A DNA stretch of 64,000 nucleotides from Mesobacillus subterraneus (GCF_023715485.1 NZ_JAMBOF010000001.1:310001-374000); one strand, 5' to 3'. Positions 7,247 to 16,298 are shown, counted from the first letter of the stretch. Numbers and translations are program-made. The notes: generated by a model from the letters alone, not told the origin.

Positions 7247-9556
7247 TCAATGCGCAGATAACCTTCTTTTTAAATTAGCAAGGAAACGGGAGGGATTTAC
7301 TTTTCTTCCCCGCCTTCTCTGCGGAACAGAAATAAAGAGATTCTTTTGGGCACGAGTCACCGCTACATAAAGCAGCCGGCGTTCTTCCTCCATAGGCTGC
7401 CTGTCTCCATTGCGATAAGAATCCAAAGCATAATCGTGGGGGATGCTGCCGTCTACAGTACCGATAATGTATACATTTTCATATTCCAGCCCTTTTGCAC
7501 GATGGATGGTGCTGAGTGTAATGGCGTCCGTTACATTTTTGCTGCTCCGTTTAACTTCTGCATTCATAGCTGTCATATGGTCTGCGTGCTCAATGAATTC
7601 TGCAACCGTTTTAAAATTCCGTGCCGCCACTTTCAAGTCACGGATGTCATCTGAACCCTTTTCAAGCTGATTGCCCTCATTGCCGCGCTTCTTGATAAAA
7701 TCCTGGTAACCAAGATCCTTCTCAACTATGTCAATGGCTGTGACAGGTCCCAAAGATGAAAGGGAACGGACAATAGGGATAAGTTTTTTAAGCTTTTGTT
7801 CCTGGAAGGCAAAGCCAGTTTTTACATGTGCAAGAGCTTCAAGCATCGAACAATCGTTCAGGATGCTGTTTGCCTGTAGATCTCGGAAAATAGACTGCTT
7901 CAAGAAGAGTGAAGGAAGGATATTTTTTACCGCTTCAGAATCATCTGGATTAAGGCTCAAGCGTAAAAAAGAGAGCATTCCTTTTACCATGAACCGTTCG
8001 TAAAACGATTCAATATCCTGGTCGACGCGGAAGGGCAGACTCGAATTGGCGAGTCTTTCGAATACCGCCCTGCTGGCTGCATTCGTCCGGAACAGGATCG
8101 CAAAGTCACTTGGGCGGGCGTCATTTTCAATTCGTTCCTTGATATCTGTCAGGATCATCGTAGCCTCTTCTTCCTCATCATATGGATGGAAGAGTACCGG
8201 TGGACATTCACCAGAAAACTGTGCCTTCATATCTTTTTCATGGCGTGTAAGATTAGCCGAGATGACCGTATTGGCTGTCTCAACAATCTCATGAGGTGAC
8301 CGGTAATTTTGGTTGAGGATGATCAATTTGGTTTCTTTGAAGTCATCCTTAAATTTGAATAGATAGGCTGGATCGCTGCCGCGGAATGAGTAAATGGACT
8401 GGTCGTCGTCCCCGACTGCACAGACATTTTCTGTTTTGCCGGAAAGCATTTTAACCAACTCATACTGAACCTTGTTGATATCCTGGAATTCATCTATTAA
8501 AAAATACTGAAAACGATTTTGGTAGTTTTCGAGAATATCAGGCTGCGATTTGAAAAGCTTAAAACAGCCCAAGAGCATGTCGTCAAAATCGAATATTTGC
8601 TGTCTTTCTTTAGCTAATTCATAGTCTTTATATAGTAAAGCCACTTTTTCTTCCCATGGAGATTCAGGCTTAACCTCGTTTGGCATGATCATTGTGTTTT
8701 TCCACAATCCAATTTGCTGGAGGGCAAGATCATAAGCAAATTCCTTTTCATCCAGATGAAGCTTTCTGCCGGCCTCTTTTAATATATGCTCCCTTTGCCA
8801 ATCCTTTTTCATTAGCTTGTCAGAGGACCATTTCTCCCGTTCATGGTAGCAGAGGATCCTATAAAAAATACTGTGGAATGTTCCGGCAACTAGCTGATTG
8901 ACTTTTGCTGGCGACATACCTGGATAATGAGTGATTCGCTTCTTCATTTCAGCGGCTGCCTTTGCAGTGAAGGTCACAAGCATGATTGCACCAGGATCGA
9001 TTTTTTTCTCTTCAAGCATGAATGCGGTCCTGGCAGTCAGCACCCTCGTCTTTCCGCTTCCGGCGCCGGCAAGGATCAAAAAAGGACCATCTGTGCTCAT
9101 GACTGCCTGTTCCTGGTTTCCGTCAAACTGAATCCCAGAGTCCTTCAACTGCTTTAAATACTTTAATTTAACTCCTGGAACAGCCGGAGGAATGGGCATA
9201 AACGGTGAGGGAATCTTGATTTCCCGGGGAGCGACAAACTGCTCTTCTTTTTCAGCTTCAGCTGTAATAGAACGAGATCTTGGGATGCGAAATCCATTTT
9301 GCTCTGTATATTCAGTAATCTCAGCAGGTTTAGCTGGATTCGTGTCTTGTAGATTTAAATCATTGCAATCTTCCTTGTTTGAAAGATGATGGTAGAAATG
9401 AGGCTTGTCCTGAATACCGAGATATAGGCGGACAGGATCCCCGCATACAGAACAAGTAAGCATGCCTTTTTTTCCATCATCATATAGCTTCTGGTAGTCC
9501 TCACGACTATACTGCTCAAGGCTGATTATTTGTTGATTGTATTTAGCAGTCTTCAT
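7247..9556 (-). CDS. yjcD: UvrD/PcrA-like superfamily 1 DNA helicase, YjcD
   Basis: A 769-residue SF1A helicase with Walker A AGAGSGKT, Walker B/DExx LLIDEFQDIN-like segment (LIDEFQDINKVQYELV), motif III GDDDQSIYSFRGS and motif VI VAVTRAQKNLF. It is longer than PcrA at the N-terminus: about 110 residues with CSVCGDP and HFYHHLSNKEDC (a Cys/His set of the kind in CoiA-like N-terminal zinc folds) precede the helicase core. B. subtilis YjcD lies at the same place. It is probably an accessory repair helicase acting on DNA. The cellular role is inferred from the family. Confidence 0.9.
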   Translation of the reverse strand: MKTAKYNQQIISLEQYSREDYQKLYDDGKKGMLTCSVCGDPVRLYLGIQDKPHFYHHLSNKEDCNDLNLQDTNPAKPAEITEYTEQNGFRIPRSRSITAEAEKEEQFVAPREIKIPSPFMPIPPAVPGVKLKYLKQLKDSGIQFDGNQEQAVMSTDGPFLILAGAGSGKTRVLTARTAFMLEEKKIDPGAIMLVTFTAKAAAEMKKRITHYPGMSPAKVNQLVAGTFHSIFYRILCYHEREKWSSDKLMKKDWQREHILKEAGRKLHLDEKEFAYDLALQQIGLWKNTMIMPNEVKPESPWEEKVALLYKDYELAKERQQIFDFDDMLLGCFKLFKSQPDILENYQNRFQYFLIDEFQDINKVQYELVKMLSGKTENVCAVGDDDQSIYSFRGSDPAYLFKFKDDFKETKLIILNQNYRSPHEIVETANTVISANLTRHEKDMKAQFSGECPPVLFHPYDEEEEATMILTDIKERIENDARPSDFAILFRTNAASRAVFERLANSSLPFRVDQDIESFYERFMVKGMLSFLRLSLNPDDSEAVKNILPSLFLKQSIFRDLQANSILNDCSMLEALAHVKTGFAFQEQKLKKLIPIVRSLSSLGPVTAIDIVEKDLGYQDFIKKRGNEGNQLEKGSDDIRDLKVAARNFKTVAEFIEHADHMTAMNAEVKRSSKNVTDAITLSTIHRAKGLEYENVYIIGTVDGSIPHDYALDSYRNGDRQPMEEERRLLYVAVTRAQKNLFISVPQRRRGRKVNPSRFLANLKRRLSAH

Positions 9557-9805
9557 GATTTTTCCTCATTTCCGTCCAAAAATAACACAATCTTTATCAT
9601 AACAGAATAAGATTTTTAACAAAAGATTGTTTTTCATAGAGTGTTGTTTTCCGGGACAGAAAATCATAGAAACAATCATTTTGAAAAAAACAGGTCATAA
9701 AATAGCAATTTATAAGTTTAATACGGACAGAAAGAGGGGAGAAGAAAAGAAGGATATAGTGAGATTGAAAATCATTTAAAATATTAGTGCTTGGGGGAAA
9801 TCATA

Positions 9806-10132
9806 ATGGGATATATTCTTCCGGTGACGAATTATCAATATATACAGTACGCAGAACGTGAAATAGGTACAGATTACGATCCGTTTCAAATAGGGAGAAT
9901 TTCAAGGATCCGTAAGGAAGACCCTGTGCAAAAAGGCCGGGAGCAGGAGTTAGTGGCACCAGCGCAAAAACGCCAGGATCAGCAGCCAGTGGCCCGTATG
10001 CAAATGGCGGGAACGGATTTCAACTACCCTAAAATCGACCGGGTTTATAAAAAAAGAGTTAACCCTTTAGTAGTCAACCAGACATATGCTGAACTAACGG
10101 GAAAAGGAAAGCACTACAGCGAGTCAATTTAA
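9806..10132 (+). CDS. Hypothetical protein, Bacillaceae-type (108 aa)
   Basis: A hydrophilic protein with no signal or membrane segment, beginning MGYILPVTNYQYIQYAERE and ending with a conserved-looking YAELTGKGKHYSESI. GGGGGAAA precedes ATG 9806; the upstream TTG at 9791 would overlap that site, so 9806 is used. I do not recognise a domain. It is transcribed alone. Its terminator stem begins inside the last codons. Confidence 0.6.
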   Translation: MGYILPVTNYQYIQYAEREIGTDYDPFQIGRISRIRKEDPVQKGREQELVAPAQKRQDQQPVARMQMAGTDFNYPKIDRVYKKRVNPLVVNQTYAELTGKGKHYSESI

Positions 10133-10155
10133 ACTCAGCTGCAGTGCTTTTTATT
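10108..10155 (+). terminator. Terminator overlapping the end of the 108-aa gene
   Basis: AAAGCACTACAGC / GCTGCAGTGCTTT is an inverted repeat whose left arm lies inside the coding region. A T-rich tail follows. Confidence 0.8.
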
Positions 10156-10191
10156 TTTAGGTGCTATTTTTTACAAAGGAAAATAAATGAA

Positions 10192-10231
10192 CCGAACAAA
10201 AAAATTCTCCTTTCAATGTGTGAAAGGAGAA
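10192..10231 (-). terminator. Terminator of the yjcH-yjcG-yjcF operon
   Basis: On the minus strand an 11-bp stem TTCTCCTTTCA / TGAAAGGAGAA is followed by seven T residues. Confidence 0.85.
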
Positions 10232-10241
10232 CTTTAAACAT

Positions 10242-10664
10242 TCAAATCGTTTTCTTCATCGTTTTATGCGGAATGCCGGCATCAAGGAATTCTTCAGATA
10301 CTGTTTCATAGCCCAGCTTGCTATAAAAAGGAATTGCATGTGTTTGGGCATTCAACTTTAATGTAGTGATGCCCTGTGCTTTGGCATACTCTTCAATTTT
10401 ATTCATGATAGCCACACCGGCGCCTGTTTTACGATTTTCTTTTAAAACGCAGATGCGCTCAACTTTTCCAATTCCATCTAATACACGGAATCTTCCTGCG
10501 CCTGCTGTTTTGTCATCATCATATAAAACGAAGTGAACCGCGTCGGATTCATACTGGTCGATTTCTTCTTCTTCAGGTACATTTTGTTCATGGATGAACA
10601 CCGTCCGGCGAACATCAAATGCGTCTGCTAATTCTTGTTCGGTTTCTACGATTTTTACTTCCAC
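10242..10664 (-). CDS. yjcF: GNAT family N-acetyltransferase, YjcF
   Basis: 140 residues with the GNAT fold: AGAGRFRVLDGIGKVERICV (beta 4), the acetyl-CoA pyrophosphate loop ENRKTGAGVAIM and the C-terminal LNAQTHAIPFYSKLGYE. The substrate is unknown. The start is GTG with AAAGGAA upstream. It is the last gene of a three-gene minus-strand run, separated from yjcG by 6 nt, as in B. subtilis. Confidence 0.9.
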   Translation of the reverse strand: MEVKIVETEQELADAFDVRRTVFIHEQNVPEEEEIDQYESDAVHFVLYDDDKTAGAGRFRVLDGIGKVERICVLKENRKTGAGVAIMNKIEEYAKAQGITTLKLNAQTHAIPFYSKLGYETVSEEFLDAGIPHKTMKKTI

Positions 10665-10670
10665 TTATGA

Positions 10671-11180
10671 TTATTCCTTTCCTAGGCGAAATGTTTCATA
10701 TACAGTCCAAGACCCATTTTCCAGCTGATAAAGTAAATGGATGCGATCTGCTGTATCTTCAAAATTGACGTTGGTCATCCTTAACGAACCATATACATCA
10801 GAATGCTCATCATCTGACATTTTTTGTCCGATTGTAATATGTGGCACAAAATTGTACTCTTGATTGCCGTCAAATGCGGAATTAAGCTCATTACGAAGTT
10901 TTTCCAGTTCTTCTGGTGAATCCACTTTTAAGTAGATCACGTTATTTGTAGGCTTGAAGGAGCCAATTTTATTGATTTTGATGTCTACGGGACCGAAGTT
11001 ACGCGCGATTGTATAAATCTTTTCAGCAATATCCTTGATTTCTTCTTCAGTGGCTTCGAATGCGTCCTTTAGGGTCAAATGAGGCGGAATCAATGCATAA
11101 TGCGGGTCATAGCGCCTTCTTAATGAATTCGCATAATCCTGGATTTTCTTCGATGGAAAAATGACAATACCAAATTTCAT
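10671..11180 (-). CDS. yjcG: 2'-5' RNA ligase/2H phosphoesterase family protein, YjcG
   Basis: 169 residues of the 2H phosphoesterase superfamily with two catalytic motifs, HLTLKDAF and HITIGQ, about 80 residues apart. Such proteins act on cyclic or 2'-5' phosphodiesters. The physiological substrate of YjcG is not established. GGGGGTAT precedes the ATG. It is operonic with yjcF. Confidence 0.9.
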   Translation of the reverse strand: MKFGIVIFPSKKIQDYANSLRRRYDPHYALIPPHLTLKDAFEATEEEIKDIAEKIYTIARNFGPVDIKINKIGSFKPTNNVIYLKVDSPEELEKLRNELNSAFDGNQEYNFVPHITIGQKMSDDEHSDVYGSLRMTNVNFEDTADRIHLLYQLENGSWTVYETFRLGKE

Positions 11181-11318
11181 CTTAATACCCCCGTTTCAAA
11201 TGGTTGATGCTATATCAAATTAAATGAAGTAAACGAAATAATGATTTATCATTCATTATAACAAATTTTCTAAATATATAATATAAAGACGCATTTATTC
11301 TATTAAGTTCTATTTAAA

Positions 11319-12044
11319 TTATGAAAACATTAATTTTATGGCTCGTTTTAAATCAGGCTGCCAGTAAGTCCAAGTATGGTCTCCAGGGAATTCATCGTAA
11401 AAATAGGAATATCTTTTCTCTTTGAAAATAGATGATATCTCCCTGTTCGGGGTTAAGAAATCTTTGTTTTTGGAGGACGATGTTTTTACGACTGTTTCCT
11501 TTTCACCCACGGTGTGATAGATATTCAGTAAAGAAGGCTGGCTGAAGTTTTTCGCTGCTGACAATACTTGCTCATTGACATATGGTGACTGAAGCAAAAC
11601 TCTGCCGAAAGTATGCGGATATTGCAGGGCTGCGAGCAGGGAAACAGTAGCCGCCAGCGAATCGCCAATCAATGCTCTTCCCATTCCCATTTGGTAGGTT
11701 GGATAATGTTCATCCAAATATGGCACAAGCTCGTGTGCCAGGAATCGGATATATGCATCGTGCTGTTCTCCCTCAGGATGATATTTTCTGCGTCTGTCTT
11801 CAACAGATTCATAAGGAATCCCGATAATGATGACGTTTTCAATTTCTTTTTTGCCTAACAATTCATCTGCAATACGTCCAATTCTCCCCAATTGGAAATA
11901 ATCGCGTCCATCCTGGGCGATCAGCAACGAGTATTTATATAGAGGAGAATAGTTAGCAGGCAGATACACCAGCATCGTTATATCTTCTCCCAATTCCTTG
12001 CTTTGCAATGTGACTTCATTAATTTTACCCATTGGATAATCCAT
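11319..12044 (-). CDS. yjcH: Putative esterase (esterase D/Fes type alpha/beta hydrolase), YjcH
   Basis: An alpha/beta hydrolase with nucleophile elbow GDSLAA (Ser) and C-terminal DHTWTYWQPDL supplying the His, plus the early segment YSLLIAQDGRDYFQLGRI, typical of the esterase D/enterochelin esterase family. The frame extends to 12083, but GGAGGTTTGAAA directly precedes the ATG at 12044 (MDYPMGKINEV), giving 241 residues like B. subtilis YjcH. It is probably cytoplasmic, since no signal peptide is seen. Confidence 0.87.
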   Translation of the reverse strand: MDYPMGKINEVTLQSKELGEDITMLVYLPANYSPLYKYSLLIAQDGRDYFQLGRIGRIADELLGKKEIENVIIIGIPYESVEDRRRKYHPEGEQHDAYIRFLAHELVPYLDEHYPTYQMGMGRALIGDSLAATVSLLAALQYPHTFGRVLLQSPYVNEQVLSAAKNFSQPSLLNIYHTVGEKETVVKTSSSKNKDFLTPNREISSIFKEKRYSYFYDEFPGDHTWTYWQPDLKRAIKLMFS

Positions 12045-12190
12045 TTTCAAACCTCCAAATCGATCAATCTGCAATGTTATCATCTATCTTCACAACGATT
12101 TTAGCATATGTATTTTGAAAAAGCTTTCTTGGCATTCTATATATAATTGCAAAGGATACTATTTATCAAATTAGTAAGCAAGTAACATGT

Positions 12191-12221
12191 TTGACAATTG
12201 TGTGAACTCTTATGGTAAGAT
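12191..12221 (+). promoter_or_regulatory. Possible sigma-A promoter of the TAXI-TRAP operon
   Basis: TTGACA at 12191-12196 and TAAGAT at 12216-12221. The 19-bp spacing is longer than ideal. Confidence 0.4.
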
Positions 12222-12259
12222 TATGATGAACAACTCTATATTTATAAGGGGGAATACTG

Positions 12260-13255
12260 ATGAAAAAAAGAAAGTTTCTTTTGTTCACTGCACTAATGCT
12301 TGTTCTTTCCATGGTGCTTGCAGCATGTGGTGGCGGCTCTGACGAAAAAGGCGGCGGAGAAGGCAAATCAGAAGAAAAACCAAAATACATGAGCATTCTT
12401 ACTGGTGGGACAGGTGGTACATACTTCCCGTTGGGCGGAGCATTTGCCAATATTGTCTCTGATGCAACAGGGGTTAGCACAAATGCTGAAACAACAGGAG
12501 CTTCTGCTGAAAACATGCAGAGCATTAAAGACAATAAAGGTGAGATTGCATTCACTCAGACTGATATCGCTTCATACGCAACTGAAGGAAAGCTGATGTT
12601 TGATGGAAATGCGATTGATAATATCAAGGCAATTGGTACTCTCTACCCAGAGACCATCCAAATCGTCACAACAGAAAAATCCGGTATTAAAACTGTAGAA
12701 GACCTTAAAGGTAAAAAGGTTTCAATCGGTGCACCAGGTTCTGGTACTGCAGCGAATGCGGAACAGATTCTTGAAGCGTATGGATTGACTCTTGATGATA
12801 TCCAAAAGCAAGATCTTAGCTTTGATGAGTCCGTAAACGGAATTAAAGATGGCAATATTGACGCTGCATTCGTAACTGCTGGACATCCAACAGCTGCTGT
12901 CGAGGAACTTTCAGCAACAGAAAAAGTTGTCATTGTTCCAGTAGATGCAGATAAGGCTGATAAGCTTATCGAAAAATACCCATACTACACTAAAGAAGAA
13001 GTACCAAGCGGAACATATAAGCTAGGTTCAGCTGTTCCAACTGTAGCTGTTCAGGCCATGCTTGTTGTAAAAGCAGATCTTTCTGATGAAGTTGTCTATG
13101 ATATCACTAAGGCAATCTTCGAAAATCTTGACCAGGTACAACATGCTAAGGCAAAGCAAATCAAACCTGAAAATGCTTTGAATGGTGTTGGAATCGACGT
13201 ACACCCAGGTGCTCAAAAGTACTTTGATGAAAAGGGAATCAAAGCAGCCGAGTAA
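12260..13255 (+). CDS. TAXI family TRAP transporter solute-binding lipoprotein
   Basis: 331 residues. A signal peptide ends in the lipobox LAACGGG, followed by a Gly/Glu/Lys linker and a TAXI-type periplasmic-binding fold (LTGGTGGTYFPLGGAFANIV, then GSGTAANAEQILEAYGL). It would capture a carboxylate such as an amino acid or dicarboxylate outside the membrane for the TRAP permease encoded at 13956. GGGGG precedes the ATG. Two stem-loops separate it from the downstream genes and probably allow excess binding protein. Confidence 0.92.
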   Translation: MKKRKFLLFTALMLVLSMVLAACGGGSDEKGGGEGKSEEKPKYMSILTGGTGGTYFPLGGAFANIVSDATGVSTNAETTGASAENMQSIKDNKGEIAFTQTDIASYATEGKLMFDGNAIDNIKAIGTLYPETIQIVTTEKSGIKTVEDLKGKKVSIGAPGSGTAANAEQILEAYGLTLDDIQKQDLSFDESVNGIKDGNIDAAFVTAGHPTAAVEELSATEKVVIVPVDADKADKLIEKYPYYTKEEVPSGTYKLGSAVPTVAVQAMLVVKADLSDEVVYDITKAIFENLDQVQHAKAKQIKPENALNGVGIDVHPGAQKYFDEKGIKAAE

Positions 13256-13267
13256 TAGATTGGCCCT

Positions 13268-13303
13268 GACCGGACAAATTCCTTGCGAGGACTTTGCCCG
13301 GTC
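13268..13303 (+). other. Stem-loop after the binding-protein gene
   Basis: GACCGGACAAA / TTTGCCCGGTC inverted repeat without a T tract. A second hairpin 50 bp on repeats the GACCG core. Likely an mRNA-stabilising or attenuating structure. Confidence 0.5.
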
Positions 13304-13349
13304 AATTCATATTCACATGAATATACTCCGGCGCGTTCCCCTAAAGGAT

Positions 13350-13378
13350 AGACCGAACTCTCACCCGGTCTTTTTTTT
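13350..13378 (+). terminator. Intrinsic (partial) terminator between TAXI protein and DUF1850 genes
   Basis: AGACCG / CGGTCT stem with loop AACTCTCACC and eight T residues. In an operon this would set lower expression of the permease than of the binding protein. Confidence 0.75.
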
Positions 13379-13435
13379 ACTGTATGAATATCTAACCTCC
13401 AAGATAGTCATTGGACAGGCGAGGCAGGGGTTATA

Positions 13436-13972
13436 TTGAAATTAAGTAAGAGTAAAAACAAGATCTTCGTTTTGCTGCTCCTCATTCTTTTATTATTAAT
13501 AATCTCAATGTACATTCCTTATAAACAAGCAGTTGTTTTTATTCAACCGGAAAGTGATGATATACTCTGCTATGTGCCTATAGCTGCAGGAGAATCATTT
13601 AAGATTAAATATAAGCATTCCATTCACTTGTCGGATGTCATTGAAAGCTATATAGTAACTGAACAAAATGAAATCCAGCAATATGAATTGGAATATGAGG
13701 ATTTTGCAATCGGCATGCCATCTGAAGTTGCTGAAGGAGAAGTTTTCGAGATGGAGGATGGCAAATACTTTGTAAAAAACATGGACAGGAGGTTTGAACA
13801 CTTTGACCTGCGGGTTGGCAAGGTCAGGGCCAATCATACCTTTGTTCAAGGGAATGTTTCCTATCCGCTTACCCGGGCAATTGAGCCTGGCACCAGGGTG
13901 CGGATATTAGTGAAAAAAATTAATTTTATTCAGCAATTGGAAGGAGTGAATATCCTTGAGCACAAAAAATGA
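13436..13972 (+). CDS. DUF1850 domain protein, TAXI-TRAP accessory
   Basis: 178 residues: one N-terminal membrane helix (IFVLLLLILLLLIISMYIP) then an extracytoplasmic domain with the DUF1850 hallmark FKIKYKHSIHLSDVIESY. DUF1850 proteins are found encoded between the TAXI binding protein and the fused TRAP permease and are presumed accessory. The start is TTG 13436. The end overlaps the permease gene by 17 nt, indicating coupling. Confidence 0.85.
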   Translation: MKLSKSKNKIFVLLLLILLLLIISMYIPYKQAVVFIQPESDDILCYVPIAAGESFKIKYKHSIHLSDVIESYIVTEQNEIQQYELEYEDFAIGMPSEVAEGEVFEMEDGKYFVKNMDRRFEHFDLRVGKVRANHTFVQGNVSYPLTRAIEPGTRVRILVKKINFIQQLEGVNILEHKK

Positions 13973-15914
13973 AACTTTATCACAACAGGAACAGCAGGAG
14001 CTGCTGGAAAAATACGATCCTGAATCAGCTTCAAGGAAACTAAAAGGAATAATGGGCATCATTGCATTTGTTTTACTGCTGTCATTCTCATTGTTCCAGT
14101 TGTACACTTCTATATTCGGGGTTTTGACTGCGCAGCTGCAAAGATCAATCCATTTAGGCTTTGCGCTCGCATTGATTTTCATCTTGTTTCCAGCCCGCAA
14201 GAAAGACCGGATTCATCATAAAGTGGCCTGGTATGATATCATTTTGGCACTAATTGCGATCGCAGTAGGTGCTTATTGGCCATTGATGATTGATGAACTG
14301 GTTAATAGGGTTGGACGGCTCACTCCAACAGATTTTTATATCGGTCTTGCCGCAGTTTTACTTGTACTTGAAGCGACAAGAAGGACGGTGGGACTGCCAA
14401 TTACCATTATCGCGGTATTGTTCATGGTATACGCATTGTATGGGCCATACATGCCGGGATTCCTGGCACATAGGGGACTGGAACTCGACAGTTTAATTCA
14501 AACCATGTTCTTCACTACTGAAGGTATCCTAGGAACCCCATTAGGTGTTTCGTCTACGTTTATCTTTTTATTCTTATTATTTGGGGCTTTCCTTGTAAAA
14601 ACAGGTGTTGGTCAATACTTTAATGACCTTGCTGTGTCTATCGCTGGTAAAAGAGTCGGCGGACCAGCAAAGGTAGCGATTTTTTCAAGTGCCCTGCAGG
14701 GAACCATCAGCGGAAGTTCGGTAGCTAACGTTGTAACGTCTGGTTCATTTACAATTCCTATGATGAAAAAACTTGGTTACCGCAAAGAGTTTGCTGGTGC
14801 AGTAGAAGCGGCAGCATCTACGGGTGGCCAGCTGATGCCTCCTATCATGGGAGCAGCTGCTTTCTTGATGGTAGAATTCATCGGCGGAGGGATTACTTAT
14901 TGGGATATCGCGAAGGCTGCTGCTATTCCAGCATTGCTTTATTTCACCGGTATTTGGATCATGACGCATTTCGAAGCAAAACGGGTTGGGCTCCGAGGTT
15001 TGAAAGATGAAGAAATGCCTAACCGAAAGGAAGTTGTGGCTAAAATTTACTTGCTTCTGCCAATTTTGGCGGTCATTATCCTGATGGTATCTGGTATGAG
15101 TGTTATGCGTGCTGCTCTGTGGAGCATACTTATCACCATCGTTGTGAGTGCAATTAAGAAAGAAACCAGGATTGGATTCAGAGATATGATTGACGCGCTA
15201 GTGGATGGTGCGCGCACCGCATTAGGCGTAGCAGCTGCAACTGCTGCTGCAGGTATCATTGTTGGAGTAGTTACTAAAACAGGTCTAGGCTTAAAGCTTG
15301 CTAACGGGCTGTTGGATCTAGCCGGAGGACATTTGCTCCTTACCCTGGCATTCACGATGGTAGCATCTCTTGTTCTTGGCATGGGGTCACCCACAACAGC
15401 TAACTACGTAATTACTTCAACGATTGCCGCTCCGGCAATTATCTTATTAGGTGTACCCGATTTATCTGCACACTTATTTGTGTTCTATTTCGGGATTATT
15501 GCAGATATTACCCCACCAGTGGCACTTGCAGCATTTGCCGCAGCAGGAGTGTCAGGAGGGGAACCGATAAAAACAGGTGTCAACTCGGCAAAACTGGCTA
15601 TCGCAGCTTTCATCATACCTTACATGTTCGTATTGTCACCAGAATTGTTAATGATTGATACAACTTGGTATTATTTGATTTGGGTAGTATTCACTGCACT
15701 GGCAGGTATGATGTTAATCGGAGCTGGAATAATTGGATTCTGGCTGAGGAAGTTATTCTGGTACGAAAGGTTAATTGGTGTCGTTGGTGGATTGATGCTC
15801 ATCTATCCTGAGAAAATTACCGATATCATCGGCCTTGGTTCATTTGTTTTAATTATTGCTTTGCAATTATTGATTAAGCGAAATGATACAGCAGAGACAA
15901 GTCCAGCTAGCTAA
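13956..15914 (+). CDS. TRAP transporter fused permease (DctQM-type, TAXI system)
   Basis: 652 residues and roughly 16 membrane helices: the small 4-TM DctQ-like part (residues about 30-150) is fused to the large DctM-like part. The large subunit shows SALQGTISGSSVANVVTSGS, AAASTGGQLMPPIMGAAAF and GMGSPTTANYVITST, the signature Ser/Gly loops of TRAP permeases. The start is TTG 13956 with GGAAGGAG 9 nt upstream. It should import the solute captured by the TAXI protein using the Na+ or H+ gradient. The substrate is not predictable from sequence. Confidence 0.93.
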   Translation: MSTKNETLSQQEQQELLEKYDPESASRKLKGIMGIIAFVLLLSFSLFQLYTSIFGVLTAQLQRSIHLGFALALIFILFPARKKDRIHHKVAWYDIILALIAIAVGAYWPLMIDELVNRVGRLTPTDFYIGLAAVLLVLEATRRTVGLPITIIAVLFMVYALYGPYMPGFLAHRGLELDSLIQTMFFTTEGILGTPLGVSSTFIFLFLLFGAFLVKTGVGQYFNDLAVSIAGKRVGGPAKVAIFSSALQGTISGSSVANVVTSGSFTIPMMKKLGYRKEFAGAVEAAASTGGQLMPPIMGAAAFLMVEFIGGGITYWDIAKAAAIPALLYFTGIWIMTHFEAKRVGLRGLKDEEMPNRKEVVAKIYLLLPILAVIILMVSGMSVMRAALWSILITIVVSAIKKETRIGFRDMIDALVDGARTALGVAAATAAAGIIVGVVTKTGLGLKLANGLLDLAGGHLLLTLAFTMVASLVLGMGSPTTANYVITSTIAAPAIILLGVPDLSAHLFVFYFGIIADITPPVALAAFAAAGVSGGEPIKTGVNSAKLAIAAFIIPYMFVLSPELLMIDTTWYYLIWVVFTALAGMMLIGAGIIGFWLRKLFWYERLIGVVGGLMLIYPEKITDIIGLGSFVLIIALQLLIKRNDTAETSPAS

Positions 15915-15924
15915 TAGTATATTT

Positions 15925-15953
15925 AAGAAGTCCTCATTGCGGAGGCTTCTTTT
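15925..15953. terminator. Terminator of the TRAP operon
   Basis: AAGAAG(T)CCTC / GAGGCTTCTT hairpin with a one-base bulge and seven T residues. It lies against the end of the convergent gene at 15955 and may serve both. Confidence 0.8.
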
Positions 15954-15954
15954 T

Positions 15955-16176
15955 TTAGCTTGTTTTAAGAAGCTTACGTTTTTCAGGCATGACTGAAAGA
16001 ATATTATCGATTTTGAAAAGACGATCCTCACTGCGCAGATAACAAAATGCTTTAAAATAGTTGCCGCGCAATTCTTTCACGATTATTCTCCGTTGAGTGA
16101 TCTGGTTGTTTGCCGCCAAGTAAATCATTTCCACAGGCGTGTTTTCTTTAAGCGACTTTGTAAGCAGAGTATTCAT
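15955..16176 (-). CDS. WYL-like small protein under LexA-type boxes (73 aa)
   Basis: A stand-alone 73-residue protein resembling a WYL-type beta barrel: TPVEMIYLAANNQITQRRII, then LRGNYFKAFCYLRSEDRLFK and IDNILSVMPEK. WYL domains sense ligands or nucleic acid in DNA damage and phage defence regulators. Here no HTH is attached. GGAGGTGATACC precedes the ATG. A TATAAT-like -10 and two LexA-type palindromes lie upstream, so I infer SOS induction. The exact function is unknown. Confidence 0.65.
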   Translation of the reverse strand: MNTLLTKSLKENTPVEMIYLAANNQITQRRIIVKELRGNYFKAFCYLRSEDRLFKIDNILSVMPEKRKLLKTS

Positions 16177-16212
16177 GGTATCACCTCCATAATTTTATAC
16201 TATTATTATACC

Positions 16213-16226
16213 CGAACATTCGTTCT
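16213..16226 (-). promoter_or_regulatory. LexA (DinR) box 1
   Basis: CGAACATTCGTTCT fits the Bacillus LexA consensus CGAACRNRYGTTYG in both half-sites, with one internal mismatch. It overlaps the probable promoter of the 73-aa gene. Confidence 0.65.
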
Positions 16227-16241
16227 TTATTCAAGGAAATA

Positions 16242-16255
16242 AGAACAAATGTTCT
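16242..16255 (-). promoter_or_regulatory. LexA (DinR) box 2
   Basis: AGAACAAATGTTCT is a palindrome with GAAC/GTTC half-sites and the 4-base RNRY centre AAAT of LexA boxes. It lies 29 bp from box 1, near an integral number of helical turns. Confidence 0.65.
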
Positions 16256-16298
16256 TTTGTTATTTGATAAGAAAGCATAAATTTCACTTCGAGAAATG

